A DNA stretch of 64,000 nucleotides from Typhlomys cinereus (GCA_023101885.1 JALPQD010000223.1:3273866-3337865), one strand, 5' to 3'; counted from the stretch's first letter, positions 1-33,465 are shown. Numbers and translations are program-made. Notes: a model not told the origin generated them from the letters alone.

Positions 1-83
1 GTGTTTTCTGGGTTGGATTGTTCCTGTTTTTCTACAGCTTTCAGGTGTAACATTAAGTCATTCATTTGGGATCTTTGTCTTTT

Positions 84-145
84 TTTTTTTTTAACTTTTT
101 TTATTATTTATTCAATTGTGCGTGTGTATGTGTGTGTGTGTGTGT

Positions 146-176
<31 letters not shown>

Positions 177-406
177 CATGTATGCGTGTATGTGTGTGTA
201 GAACCACGGATGAATTCAGGAACCACCATGGACAGCCTCCTCCTTGTTTACTCTGCCCTGGGATTCACAGGCTCCGCCCTATCAGGACCAGAAACGCAGG
301 CTGCCCCCGCTTCCACCTGGCGTCTATACGTGGGGTCTAGGATCCGAACTCAGGATCTTCTGCCTGCAAGGCAGAGGCTTAACCCCTGAGCCACCTCTCC
401 AGCCCC
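84..406 (-). mobile_element. B2-superfamily SINE (CA-rich type) in L1
   Basis: Antisense copy: T-rich tail, (TG)n, then body and tRNA-like head ending ...ccacctctccagcccc. A perfect 16-bp target-site duplication GGGATCTTTGTCTTTT flanks it (68-83 and 407-422). Confidence 0.93.
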
Positions 407-1499
407 GGGATCTTTGTCTTTTGATGTAGGCATTTAATGCTACAGACTTTCCTTTTTAGGATGGTTTTAATGTGTTCCATAGATTTTGATAGGTTAGGAC
501 TTAGGGAATTTTTAAATTTCTCATTTATTCCTTAACCCATTCCTCATTCAAAAATGTGTTATTCAGGTTTCTTTTGTTGTACATGTCTAACTTCAATCCA
601 TGGGGGTCAGATAGTACACAGGGTATGACTTCCATTTTCCTGTATTTATGGAGGTGTGTTTTGTGTCCCTTTATATGATTTATTTCTAAGAATGTATCAT
701 GGATAACAGATTAGAATGTGTACTCTTTAGTTGTTTGGATGAAATGTTCTGAAGATAACTGTAAAGTCCATTTGATTTGTGGTTTCATTTAACTCCGATG
801 TGTCTGTTTAGTTTTTTGACCCATCAATTTGTTCAATGGGGTACTGATACTAAAGTATCCTATTATCACTGTATTTGGGTTGATTAGTTGTTTTACCTTC
901 TGTGATACTCATTTGATGAATTTGGGTTCTCCTGTCTTTGTGCATATATGTTTAGGATTTTAGTATCTTCCTGCTGGAATGTTTCCTCAATTAGGAGGTA
1001 GTATCCACTTTTATCTCTTATGGTTTTAGTTTGAAGTTTATTTTGTCTGATATTTAGATGGCAACTCCTACTTGTTTTCTTTTTCCATTTGTTTGGAGTA
1101 CCTCTGACCATCCTTTCACCCTGAGGAAGTGTCTATCTTTCATTGTGAGGTGTGTTTCTTGGAGGCACAGAATTGATGGGTCCTGATGTGTGATTTAAGC
1201 TGTAAGCTTGTGTCTCTTGATTGGTGAGTTGAGACCACTGATATTTAAAGTTATTATTGAAAGATGTTTAATGGTTCTGGACATTTTGTTGATCTTGTGA
1301 TGTTTGTATTTTTAATCCTTCATTCAGCTCTTATACTGGTATTATTTATTCCCTTTACCCTCTCGTATGTATTTATTCTTCTTTTCTATCTTACGCATTC
1401 CTTCCAGTATTCTCTGTAGTCCTGGTGTAGGAGCCATATAATCTTTTAGCCTGCTTCTGTAATGGAATACTTTCCCTTCATCTTCTATTATGACCAACA

Positions 1500-2090
1500 G
1501 TTTTTTTTTTTTTTTTTGCTGTTTAATTGTGAAAAAAATTTAATGGAATTTTAAACTATCAGATCTGTACTTTTTTCTATGAACACACTATGTGACTATT
1601 TCTTTAAGATAAGGCAATCAGTATCATAAATAAAAAAACGATTATTCTTACCTTGATTTATAATGAATCAAAAATACTATATTATATGACCTACAGTTTT
1701 GATGGTTATAATAGTATGGGTTAGTATTCATTCATAACTTGCACTATGTCTCTCTAAGTCTTTCTGCCTTTTACAGTTTGCATTGAAAAGCCAATTATTA
1801 TTCTGATAGGCTTAGCTTTATATGTGACTTGTTCCTCTGACTTGTGGCTCTTAAGATCTTATCTATATCCACTTATGACTTTGTCTACTGAAGGAAATCA
1901 GGTTTCCTTACCAACACAGGCACCCCAAAAGGAGTCCTGTGATCTACATACTCAGAAGGACAAGATGATACAAGTGACATGGCAGGACTGAAGAGAAGGG
2001 AAGGTAGGAAAGGAGGAAAGGTAGAACAGGAGGGGATTGGTGGGGATGGGAATGGAACAAAGACATAAATCCAGGTTTTTTTGGTAAAAA
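1500..2090 (-). other. Unidentified insert with poly-T head inside L1 ORF1
   Basis: L1 ORF1 homology stops near 1500 and resumes near 2090. The insert begins with 17 T's (an antisense poly-A) and has AT-rich then GGAGG-rich sequence. It looks like a retrocopy of an unknown transcript or another L1 3' UTR; no coding potential is seen. Confidence 0.5.
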
Positions 2091-3199
2091 ATTTTGTCCT
2101 AGGTATTTGGGGTTTTGTATGACTCTGGAATCAGGATGGAGATCTCTTTATTAGGTCAGGAAAATTTTCCTCTATTATCTCATTAATCTTGTGTTTCTGA
2201 GATACCCATGATCTGAAAGTTGGGGCTTCTGATGGTGTCCCAGAGTTCTTGTAATGCTCTGCAAGAACATTTTTTTTAATTGATCAGTTTCTCTGATTGA
2301 CTTACAAATTTCTTCTATCTTGTTTTCCAGTTCTTCAACTATTTTCCATGTAATCAGTTCTATTTTAGAGATTTTCCATTTAAGTTCTTACTGCACTGTT
2401 TGAACTTTTTACTTTCAGTGTGATTTCAGCCTGGACTTTTTTCAGTGTTTCCATGTTTGCTTGCAGATCACTTTGGTTTTTCTTCAGTGTTTCTAGATCT
2501 GTTTTTAGGCCTTCATTCTAATTCTGTCTTGCTTGTTACGCTTTCTTCTTTCCTGTATTTCCTGAGTTTATTGTGTTCTTTATATTTGTTTAGGTGTTTA
2601 TCTATGTTCTCTTGGAGTTGTTTGAACCTATTTATAATCAATCTTTGGAATTCATTGTCCTGATTATTGCTCTCTTCGATATCCCTATCAAATGTGGAAA
2701 GTAAGGTCTTGGGATTGGTGATTTTGGGAGGAGACATGTTTTCTTGGCTCTTGTGCTTTTGTATTTTTCAAATGTGATGTTGGCATCTAGAATAAGGTTA
2801 TTATTTATTTTCATTGATTTAAATTGTTATTTTGCTTGTGTCTTCTGCCAGAGTTAGGATTTCTATTTGTGTATACTGCTTTTAGGATGGGTGAATGTTG
2901 ACTGAAGTTCTATCTGAGTTGATGGTATTGATTCTTTGGTGGGATGGTTGTCTTCTATCTGGAATGCTGCATTTCAGCACTTAGATGATGTTTACAGTAT
3001 CTATGTTTCGTTTTGTGTTACTTAGGATGTGTGTATGTTCACTTGAGACAAACAGTACCAATCCCAGTGTTCCACGGCTATAGGAGAGGGTTCATGTTTC
3101 TCAGATGAGTTTCCTGAAGTTGTTATTATTCTGTCTTGTTAACTGAAATCCTTTGCTCTCTTTACTCCTGTAGTTTGTTATTATATGGGCTCTTCTACC

Positions 3200-4180
3200 T
3201 GGACTTGTTTATTTTTATTATGTGTGTGTGTGTGTGTATGTGTGAGAGGGAGAGAGAGAGATTAGTTTGTGTGAGGCGGAAAATGTAGGGTTGCAGGGGC
3301 TTGGGCAAGGCATAGCAAAGTAGAATCAGGCAGAGTGTTGGGATCTTAGCTCTAACCAGATAATCTAAGAGAAGCCTTATCTGAGTTGGTGGCAAGATGC
3401 AGCAAAAGCAAGCAGAGTCAAGGGGAGTCTTGGGACCTTGGTTCTGATCAGCCAGGTTGAGAACAACCTTACCTGAGCTATGGGGATAGTACAATAGAGC
3501 CTGCAATAGGTTTTAAACAATGACAACTCAGGAGTCCAGGCCATGTGGGAACCTAGAATTCTCCACATCCCCCTACTGAAGGAAGTAAGCATCTGGGAGA
3601 AAGAAAATTAATCAGAAAGAATATACTGAAAAACTGTGGAGGTACTGTCCAAAGAAAAGAGGTGGCAGACTTAGCCAACTGCAGCATCAATAGCAATATG
3701 TACTACAAACAACTTTAGTACGCTGTAACGACAAATTTTCATACATATACACCCAGATTTTTTTAAAGCATTTGATACTTTGTATATAGTATTCGCCTGA
3801 CATATAAATGGCTCTGAATTCCATCCAAACACCCCAGAAAAGAAACAAACAGCCCCCCTCTCTCCTAGGGCTATACTGGCACACAGCAAAGGCTGAAACC
3901 AGGGTTTAGGATCCCAATAATCTGCAAACCCTGAGTGTTCTTCAGCATGGGGAAGCTAAACTAACCCCTGTGAATATCTGTTTATATTTATCATAGCAGT
4001 ACAAAGAATATAGAAATACTGGGAATAACATTGTAAGGAAATAACAAAAAAGAGCAAACATGAAATGTATGAGATTCATGTAACTGGGATACAGCAAAAT
4101 GGATTGTGGTAGAACAGAGTTATATTTGCTGACAAGGAAAAATAGAAGTATTTTGTTGGTAGGAGAAAAAAATCAGATGC
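3200..4180. other. DDX11 3' intron: short TG/GA repeats, otherwise unremarkable
   Basis: A TG run (~3221-3244) and a short GA run (~3246-3261) mark the left edge. Internal near-duplicates of a leak of about 80 bases (CTGAT/TCTGATCAG...GAG near 3355 and 3445) suggest small tandem duplication. No exon with family similarity was found. Confidence 0.4.
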
Positions 4181-4199
4181 ATGCATACAGAAGTATAAT

Positions 4200-4400
4200 T
4201 TTTGCATCGTTATAAAACATGCAGATCGGCAGACATGATAGGGCTGCTGCACCCATCACCTCACTGCATCTGCGTGAACTTCCACAAGACCTGAACAAGA
4301 TTTGGCCTGTAAACATTTCAGCACAGAAGGGGAAAGATCTCAAGAGTCTCCACACCCCCTGGAAGACCACTGAAGGTTTATGTTGGATGGGAGAAGAGGA
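4200..4400 (+). mobile_element. Old L1 3'-UTR fragment (Lx-like)
   Basis: On the plus strand, GACATGATAGGGCTGCTGCA..CACAAGACCTG resembles the conserved segment of old rodent L1 3' UTRs, and a related stretch occurs at 36270-36410. Overlapping ORFs on both strands are by-products. Confidence 0.5.
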
Positions 4401-5011
4401 AGTGCTTTCCTCAATGGTATATACCACGTGTATAATTCATGCTTGAAGAGTTGTTCAGGCACAGGCTATCAATGGCAACCCAGATGAAACACATAGGCCA
4501 CATACATAAAATGACAAGAAATTAGGAGTAGACTGGTAGGAAAGAAGAATGTAGCTGGAAAGGAAAGGGGGTGCGATTAGAGAATTAAAAATGGAAACAA
4601 TATAAATTCATTGTTTTCATGCATGAAACTCTAAAAGAACAAAATTAAGAGCACGAAAACACATGCAAAATTTATACAAATATGAATCTTCTATTGGTGA
4701 GATTTGATATTTTCATAGAAATTTATAAGAGCAGTGGGTACCCCTGCAGTAGGTGTAGGTAGGAAGGGAATGGCAGAGAGAACTAAAGTAGAGTGTAGGA
4801 TTAGCAAAAGGCCTTGTGGGAGAAACCTGCTAGTTTGCAGGAAGACAAAAGGCACAGTGCCCTACACATCAAATTGAACATCAGGACAGCAAGATACATG
4901 GTCCTAGCAGTCCCTCTAGGGACTGTGTGTGCTGATCCATTTCTGTTCTGGCACCCAGAGGACAGAAAAGAGGCCCAGTGGACACAGAAGTAAGGCAGAC
5001 AGACTCCTTAC
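4400..5011. other. DDX11 intron 18, no features recognised
   Basis: About 600 bases leading to the exon 18 donor. No further DDX11 exon and no clear repeat were found. Confidence 0.4.
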
Positions 5012-26704
<21,693 letters not shown>

Positions 26705-27463
26705 CTAGGACACCCCCCCAAAAAAAATAAAACAGAGAACATATGAGATACTAGCTCAGAGTCATGACATGGCTTTAATCAACACAGGTACCAAAAAATG
26801 TTTTTCCTATTTCACAACAGACTTTTTTTTTTGGCAAGCAGAGAACATGGTCTTTACATCTTTTGTGTATCATTATGACGAAACAGAACCATGAAACGCA
26901 TTTGCAGACATTCACATCAGAAATGACTAAAACAAGATCTAACACAGAAAAGACCTAAGCCAAAGTTTCCAATTACTCTACAGTTGTCTCTCCACATCTC
27001 TGCAAGAGCAGACAATCTCTGCTGAGATGAATGACAGTCTCAGCTTGGCATTCCTCTGTTATATTCTTCTCCAAGGCCTCTGCAAGTTGGCATTTGCATG
27101 CTGCTACACCTGCTCCCCAAAAAGCCTATAATCCACAGGGACATGGCACAGAATAACCAGCCCAGCATGTGCAGAAGGCTCAAGTTAACATCCATACGTT
27201 TTTGCTTCACAGCTTGCATTTGCTTGTCTTCAGCCTGACTCCCGTTTCCATACCAACCTAGTCATCTCATGATCATTATTTTTCTTGTCTCAAGAAAGAA
27301 GAGAGTTTTGAGGCTAAGGATGATGTTCTGAGACACAGAACTAGCCTCTCTTATGCCAGGCACTTGGCATGATCACTTTCCTGAGATGTTTTACATATTG
27401 GTTTTTCCTTCACTTGCCTATGTAGGAAGCATTCCCTTATCACTGCGTAAGATACTGGGCAAG

Positions 27464-27762
27464 GGCTGGAGAGGTGGCTCAGGGGCTAAGCCTCTGCCTT
27501 GCAGGTGGAAGATCCTGAGTTCGGATCCTAGACCCCATGTATAGACGCCGGGCAGAAGCAGGGGCGGCCTGTGTTTCTGGTCCTGGTAGGGCGGAGACTG
27601 TGAATCCTGGGGCAGAGTAAACAAGGAGGAGGTGGAGGCGTCCATGGTGGTTCCTGAATTCGCCCGTGGTTCTACACACACACACACACACATACACACG
27701 CATATATGCACAATTGAATAAATAATAATAATAATAAAAAATTTTTAAAAAAAGGGGAAAAG
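27464..27762 (+). mobile_element. B2-superfamily SINE (CA-rich type), full length
   Basis: Near-consensus copy with a perfect 15-bp target duplication AAGATACTGGGCAAG (27449-27463 and 27763-27777), a (CA)n run, AATTGAATAAATAATAATAA and an A-rich tail. In DDX11 intron 1. Confidence 0.95.
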
Positions 27763-27995
27763 AAGATACTGGGCAAGTCCATTTCTTCCAAACATAAAAA
27801 GACTAAAACTTTTTTTACACAGCAATTAATAAACCCATCTTTACTACATTGTCTTAAAAGACAGTCAAGTGTTCATTTGTTTATGAAGGCATATAATTAG
27901 TTGCCTAAATATTGCTTATTACGGGTTAGTAAAGTATCTACCCAGATGGGAAAGTTACTGACCAAATCATCCAACCAATAAAAACCACACAACAA

Positions 27996-30962
27996 TAATA
28001 AAAGCTGTATACAACAAGCCCACAGCAAGGATTATGCTCAATGGGGAAAAACTGGAAGCATTCCCACTTCGATCAGGAACTAGACAAGGCTGTCTGCTCT
28101 CACCACTTCTATTCAATATTGTACTTGAAGTCTTAGCTGAAGCCATAAGACAAGAAAGGGACATAAAAGGGATTCAAATCGGCAAGGAAGAAGTCAAGCT
28201 ATCCCTATTTGCAGATGACATGATCCTATACCTGAGTGATCCCAAAAACTCTACCAGGAAGCTCCTGGAACTATTTGAGAAGTTCAGCAGGGTGGCAGGA
28301 TACAAAATAAATGTGCAAAAATCAGAGGCCTTCCTATATGCCCAGAATGAAAGAAGTGAAAAAGACTTGAGAGAAACAATCCCATTTACTATAGCCCCTA
28401 AAAAAATGAAATACCTTGGTATAAACCTAACCAAGGAGGTAAAAGACCTTTATAATTAAAACTTTAAAACCCTAAAGAAAGAAATAGCAGAAGACACCAG
28501 AAGGTGGAAAGACCTCCCATGTTCCTGGATTGGTAGAATCAACATCGTAAAAATGACCATCCTACCAAAGGCAATATACAAATTCAATGCCATACCAATT
28601 AAAATTCCAAAGCAATTCTTTAAAGAAGTTGACCAAACAATCTCAAAATTCATATGAAGGCACAAAAGACCCAGGATAGCAAAGACAATCCTGAGTAACA
28701 AAAACACTGCTGGAGGTATTACCATACCAAACCTAAGTCTATACTACAAATCCATAGTTATAAAAACAGCCTGGCACTGGCTCCAAAATAGATACACAGA
28801 TCAATGGATAAGGATTAAAGACCCAGATATAAGCCCACAAAATTACAGCCATTTGGTCTTTGACAAAGGGGCCCAAAGAATCCAATGGAAAAAGAACAGC
28901 GTCTTCAACAAATGGTACTGGCAAAACTGGATCTCCACATGCAGAAGATTAAAGCTGGACCCGTACTTGTCACCATGTACAAGACTTAATTCCAAATGGA
29001 TCAAGGACCTCGATATAAGACCAGAGACTATGAAAACCATAGTTGAAAGGATAGGAAACTCCCTTGAGCTGATTGGGCTAGGCTAAGATCTCCTAAACAA
29101 ACACCAAATGGCACAGTCACTGCTACCAACTCTCAACACTTGGGATCTTGTGAAATTAAAGAGTTTCTGTTCAGATAAAGAGATTGTAACACGAGCTCAA
29201 AGGCAACCCACAGAATGGGAGAAAATCTTCACTAACCACATATCTGATAGAGCTCTACTGTCCAGAGTGCACAAAGAACTTAGAAAACTAAACACCAAGG
29301 AAACCAATGGCCCAATTAAAAAATGGGCCCTGGAACTTAAAAGAAACTTTACCAGGGATGAAATTAAAATGTCTAACAAATATCTGAAAAAATGCTCCAT
29401 TTCCTTAGCCATCAGGGAAATGCAAATCAAAACTTTCCTGAGATATCATCTCACCCCATCAGGATGGCAAAAATCCACAATACAAACACCACCAAATGCT
29501 GGAGAGGATGTGGAGAGAGGGGAACTCTCCTACATTGCTGGTGGGAATGCAGGCTCATACAGCCACTCTGGCGAGCCGTCTGGAGATTCTTAAAGAAATT
29601 AAAGATTGAAATGCCACATGACCCTGCTATTCCACTTTTGGGAATAACCCCCCATGCAGCAGAGGTTTACCTCGATAGCTCAAGCACAACCATGTTCATA
29701 GGAGCACTGTTTATAATAGCAAAGTCATGGAATCAACCCAAATGTCCAACAGTTGACAAGTGGATAAGGAAACTGTGGCACATCTATACAATGGAGTACT
29801 ACTCAGCCATCAAAAATGATGAATTATTGGAATTTGCCGGGAAATGGATGTCATTAGAAACAATTATATTAAGTGAAGTATCCCAAACCCAGAAAATTAA
29901 GCGCCTAGTACCAAACCTCCCCAACCCACCTTGAGACACTCAAAGGTAAATCTATGTAATACCTACAGTAATTGCAAGGATTATGAAGAGGAGGGATGGG
30001 GTTGGAGGGCCACACCAGAAACAAGGAGAGAGGGGACCATGTTACAGCAGAGAAAATAGGCTTCCATCAAGGACTGCAAGTAAGTAAAGTGACACCTGGT
30101 TAAAGTGACACAGACCTTCCTTCCTGATCATTCACAACTGAGGGGGTATGATCTCACCAGAAGGGGAGGGCACATAGTCTACCATATAAAAAGTAACCAT
30201 TTTGCTAATGGGTGATTGACCCCTCCCTCACTAAGGTTTCCTACTTTTATTACATCTACCCTTGAATGTACTCTTATAACAAGACTCCAGTTTAACAGCT
30301 TTTTGTCTCTGGCCAGGGGGTGTCAAACAGTGCCCATCAGGATGGAGTAAAGGGCATTGCAGGAGCAGCAAAACTGCAAAAGAAAATCAACAAACCACAA
30401 TCCAGAACTTCAGAAACTCTATATCAACCACCCAGAACTAGGTCAGACTAATCTCTCCCCATCCTGAAGCTCAGGGACATTTGGGGAAGAGGGGGTGGTA
30501 AGATTGTAAGAGCAAAAGGATGGGAGGAGCACTGATTTGCAAGATACTCCACACAAGTTAGGGCCGAAGCAATCATAATAGGACTTTGCATGCCCTGCAC
30601 AATGTCCAACACACTATTGACCTCACAAAGTCTAGCATCAGCTAAAGGCACCAAGATCCTTGGAGGCAAGGGATTGACAGCCACAGTAGTGTTCCTATGC
30701 TTAAGGGGAACACGGGAAAGGGTTCAGGGAAATGCCACTGGGTCCTTATATGTCATCGGAGAGGAGGGCCCAGAGGAGAGTCAGGCATGCACAATAAAGG
30801 ACTCTCTGGGAATTGGGGAGGGGAGGCACTGGGGGATGGGGAGGGAGGATGAGGGGAGGGGGAGCAGGGGGTTCAGGGGGAGGAGGAGGGAGGGAGGGAA
30901 CTGGTGTACCTATTAAGTTTGTATGAGCGGAAATAATAATAAAAATGTATATATATAAAAAA
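27996..30962 (+). mobile_element. 5'-truncated L1 (RT to 3' UTR) in DDX11 intron 1
   Basis: ORF2 from the reverse transcriptase (FADD box at ~28208-28219) through the Cys-rich C-terminus (C-x3-C..H-x4-C near 29500-29560) to a stop at 29934. A ~1-kb 3' UTR with polypurine tract (30805-30900) and A-rich tail follows. ORF2 is broken, for example by a stop at 28457. Perfect 15-bp target duplication AAAACCACACAACAA at 27981-27995 and 30963-30977. Antisense to DDX11. Confidence 0.96.
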
Positions 30963-31784
30963 AAAACCACACAACAACCTGACAAAATCAATAGCGAGGG
31001 GCATGTGTACTTGAAAATCTAAACACTGACTGGTAAGAAGGTACCTAACGAATTCTGAGCCTGTGTCATGTGTCAAACACTCTACAAGCCCTTTTGTTGT
31101 CCTTATCTGATCTCCCCAGCAGCTCAGGACACAGCCAACAGATGCTGACATGAAACACTTGCTGACTCACCTGTCTTCATGCTTCTCAGCACTGTCTGAA
31201 CGCATGTTACTTACTGATCCTCACCCAACCGTCAGCTAGGGAAGAGGTGGAACCGTGTCTGTCCTAACCTGGAGCTAGGAGTTCCACTACCTCCCAGGCG
31301 TTTCCTGACACCCTGATGAATGAACCAGTGATGGACAAGGGGGAACCAGGGGTCAGATGGACAAGGGGTTGGAGGCCGAGGTTTCTCCTCTTTGGGGATA
31401 AGGCAGGAGGGTCCCTATCTATGTAGAAAAGGCCCCACTTCTTCTACTGTCTACAACTACCCGCACAACTACCCCATGAACCTAATATTTTTATTGCAGC
31501 CCCTCAGAGCCCAGCACACTGCAGACTAGATGCCCGGCTGGGATCCCCGAGGCACGTCTTACATCAGCAGACCCGCAGCTTCACTAGTGAACAGTAGAGG
31601 GGCGCTGTGCACGCGGCGCAGCCACAGAACGTGAGTCTGGAAGCTTCCCCAGCACGCTCAGCTCCCCCTTCCGCCCACACAACCCGGGGCTCACCGCCGC
31701 CAGCGCCGCGGGGCCTTCGGTGGGCTTCTTTGCTGTGGGTCCCTCACCGCTTCCCACCCACCGCCCGGGGGTCCCGGGCCGGCT

Positions 31785-31985
31785 CGCCCCGCCCCCCGAG
31801 CGCCCCGCCCCCGAGCGCCCCGCCCCGAGCGCCCCGCCCCCGAGCGCCCCGCCCCCGAGCGCCCCGCCCCCGAGCGCCCCGCCCCCGAGCGCCCCGCCCC
31901 CGAGCGCCCCGCCCCGAGCGCCCCGCCCCCCGCGCGCCCCGCCCCGCGCGCCCCGCCCCCCGCGCGCCCCGCCCCCCGCGCGCCC
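31785..31985. repeat. GC-box minisatellite, ~15-bp unit, ~13 copies
   Basis: Nine units of GAGCGCCCCGCCCC(C) followed by four of the variant GCGCGCCCCGCCCC(CC). Each carries an Sp/KLF-type CCGCCC box. It lies just downstream of the proposed exon 1 donor, so the G-rich strand is the DDX11 coding strand, with closely spaced runs of four or five G. Confidence 0.95.
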
Positions 31986-32127
31986 AGGCCCACTCCCTTC
32001 AGGCCTCCCTGGTCCTCGGGGCTTCCTGGTCTCGGGTCCCCGCGTGTTGTGTCCTCAGCTCTGTCCCCGGGAGCGCTGCACTCACCTTCCTGCACAGCAC
32101 GGCGGCCTCACTGAGCCCAGGACTCAC

Positions 32128-32220
32128 GGCGGACGCTGGAGACGGAATTTGAATTGGGCTCCGCGGCGGGAACTTCAGGTAGAAGGAAGTGATGACGATA
32201 AGCGCGACACGCCTCAAGGC
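32128..32220 (-). other. Ddx11: Probable non-coding exon 1 of DDX11
   Basis: Inside the CpG island, a consensus donor GCC|GTGAGT (exon end 32128) on the minus strand is the best candidate to splice to the exon 2 acceptor at 26704. The right-hand limit is a guess; no transcript evidence is available. A non-coding first exon agrees with the start codon lying only four bases into exon 2. Confidence 0.5.
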
Positions 32221-32299
32221 GCACGCGCAGTTCTGGGAGCTGTGGCAGGACGCTCAGGGCGTTGCCAGGAGATGAAGCGGATTTGCCCAGCCTTGTGTT

Positions 32300-32700
32300 T
32301 GTAGCTGCTCTGGGACACTGTGCTTGATCCTAGACCGCAGCCTGACAGTTGTTAAGAATTTTGAAAGATTATATATTTGGAGCTGCAGGATTTTTATTGT
32401 CATTGGAACTATTCTGGAGGATTGTTAAACGCAAAAAAAAAAAATGCTAAGCATGAGATGTACAGCAGACTTTTGGGAAGTTTTTTCTGTATGGTTATTA
32501 ATTCAGTAATTCATGAGTAGTTACTGAATCTGACAACAGTGAAGCCGCAGTGATTTCTTGTAGTGTAGTGTGTTCATTGTAAATACAGATATTTGGGACG
32601 GAAAGTTGGGTAGCTCAAAAAAAACTGGCTCAGAAATTGGGGCACTGGAGGCACAGCAACTCCCCTTTTTAACTACATTTTTTTCTTTCTTATTTACCAT
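32300..32700. other. Upstream flank of DDX11, no feature recognised
   Basis: AT-rich unique-looking sequence beyond the CpG island; no ORF or repeat recognised. Confidence 0.4.
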
Positions 32701-32709
32701 GTTGTATAT

Positions 32710-32990
32710 ATTGGAATTTTTTTAAAGATTGATTTTTATTTGTGGTTGTGCCTGGAAGAGAGAGAGAGATAGACAGTGAGAGTGAGTGAGAGAGAAAGGA
32801 GAGAAAGGAGAGAGAGAGAGAGAGAGAACATTCATGCACCACTTCTGTCTCCATCTCCCATCTTGCTGCAGGAGTGAGTGCTGAGTACACACTGTAACTT
32901 TTTCAAGTGGGCCCTGGAGATGGAATTTAGGTCATGCAGGTTGCACAATGAGCATTTTTACCTGCCGAACCTTTTTACCAATCCAGACTT
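32710..32990 (-). mobile_element. Diverged tRNA-like SINE with (GA)n
   Basis: Antisense element with TTTTTTTAAAGATTGATTTTTATT tail, a GA-rich run (32758-32827), and an end resembling a tRNA-like head (caggttgcacaatgagc..acctgccgaacc). Confidence 0.55.
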
Positions 32991-32991
32991 T

Positions 32992-33465
32992 TTTTTTATT
33001 ATTTTAATTTATTTTTTCCACTCATACAAATTTGATAGGTACCCCATTCCCCTCTCTCCCTCCCTGGATCCCCTTGCTCCCTCACCCCTTTTCCCCTATC
33101 TTTCCCCCCTCCCTCCCTTTCTCCCATTGTCTGTTCATCCCCCCACCCCCCTGCATCCCTGGAGCATCCTTTAGCATGCATGTCAAACTTGCTTCTGGGT
33201 CCTCTTGTCTGATGAGGTGTAAGGACTCAGTAGCATTGCCTAGAGCTCTTTTTTGTGTTTTCCTTTAATATAGGAATACTATTGTAGCTACTAATCCCTT
33301 GCCTCTAAGGATCTTTGAGCCTGTGATCCATGATAGACTTTGAGGGGTCAATGACATGTTGTTCATTGCACAGGTCATGCAAAGTCCTATTATGATTACT
33401 TCAGGCCTAACGTATGTGGAGTATCTTGCATATCGTTGCTCCTCCCCATCTTTAGGACAAAGCCA
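32992..33465 (-). mobile_element. 5'-truncated L1 3' UTR, minus strand
   Basis: Antisense of the common L1 3' end: TTATTTTTTCCACTCATACAAA, polypyrimidine tract 33050-33165, TCTGATGAGGTGTAAGGACTCA, and ATAGGAATACTATTGTAGCT, ending at the CTCCTCCCCATCTTTAGG segment. Confidence 0.88.

Larger units (their letters stand above)
1..3200 (-). mobile_element. L1 LINE, minus strand: endonuclease part of ORF2, ORF1 and 5' UTR
   Basis: Colinear with the better-preserved L1 at 53.6-56 kb. The endonuclease region is at ~1-1285 (ORF2 start near 1284), ORF1 runs ~1340-2737 with its N-terminal Asn/Gln/Lys-rich coiled-coil part at 2513-2737, and 5' UTR sequence follows. ORFs are heavily broken. It is interrupted by a SINE (84-406) and a poly-T-headed insert (~1500-2090). 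It continues off the left edge and lies in sense orientation within the DDX11 3' intron. Confidence 0.8.
31490..32290. promoter_or_regulatory. CpG-island promoter of DDX11
   Basis: About 800 bases very rich in G+C and CpG, unlike the AT-rich surroundings, at the 5' end of DDX11. It holds many GC boxes and, near 32145-32200, a compact cluster: ATTGG (inverted CCAAT) 32153-32157, TTTGAA (CHR-type) 32148-32153, GGCGGGAA (E2F-type) 32165-32172, and GGAAGTGATGACG (ETS plus CRE-like) 32185-32197. No TATA box is evident. It could also fire rightwards, but no plus-strand gene is visible. Confidence 0.8.

Noticed and set aside
66..389. Cys/Val-rich ORFs over TG runs (also near 6400, 10438, 40209, 49721 and 59064)
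   Set aside because: They are translations of (TG)n/(CA)n runs inside SINEs.
4173..4446. ORFs on both strands as a possible further DDX11 exon
   Set aside because: The text matches old L1 3'-UTR word order better, and no GT-AG-bounded match to the next DDX11 exon exists.
27464..27540. tRNA-like sequences at SINE heads as tRNA genes
   Set aside because: Only the A/B-box-like promoter region is retained; they are SINE heads with target duplications, not cloverleaf tRNAs.
28034..29934. Reverse-transcriptase ORFs as a host gene or retron
   Set aside because: They belong to a 5'-truncated L1 with target duplication; stops interrupt ORF2.
31785..31985. Regular short repeats resembling a CRISPR array
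   Set aside because: Units are contiguous with no spacers, and the context is a vertebrate promoter.
31607..32304. Two overlapping Pro/Ala/Arg-rich ORFs of 181 and 194 codons
   Set aside because: They are readings of the GC-box tandem repeat in the CpG island and lack homology; an open frame is expected from the repeat.
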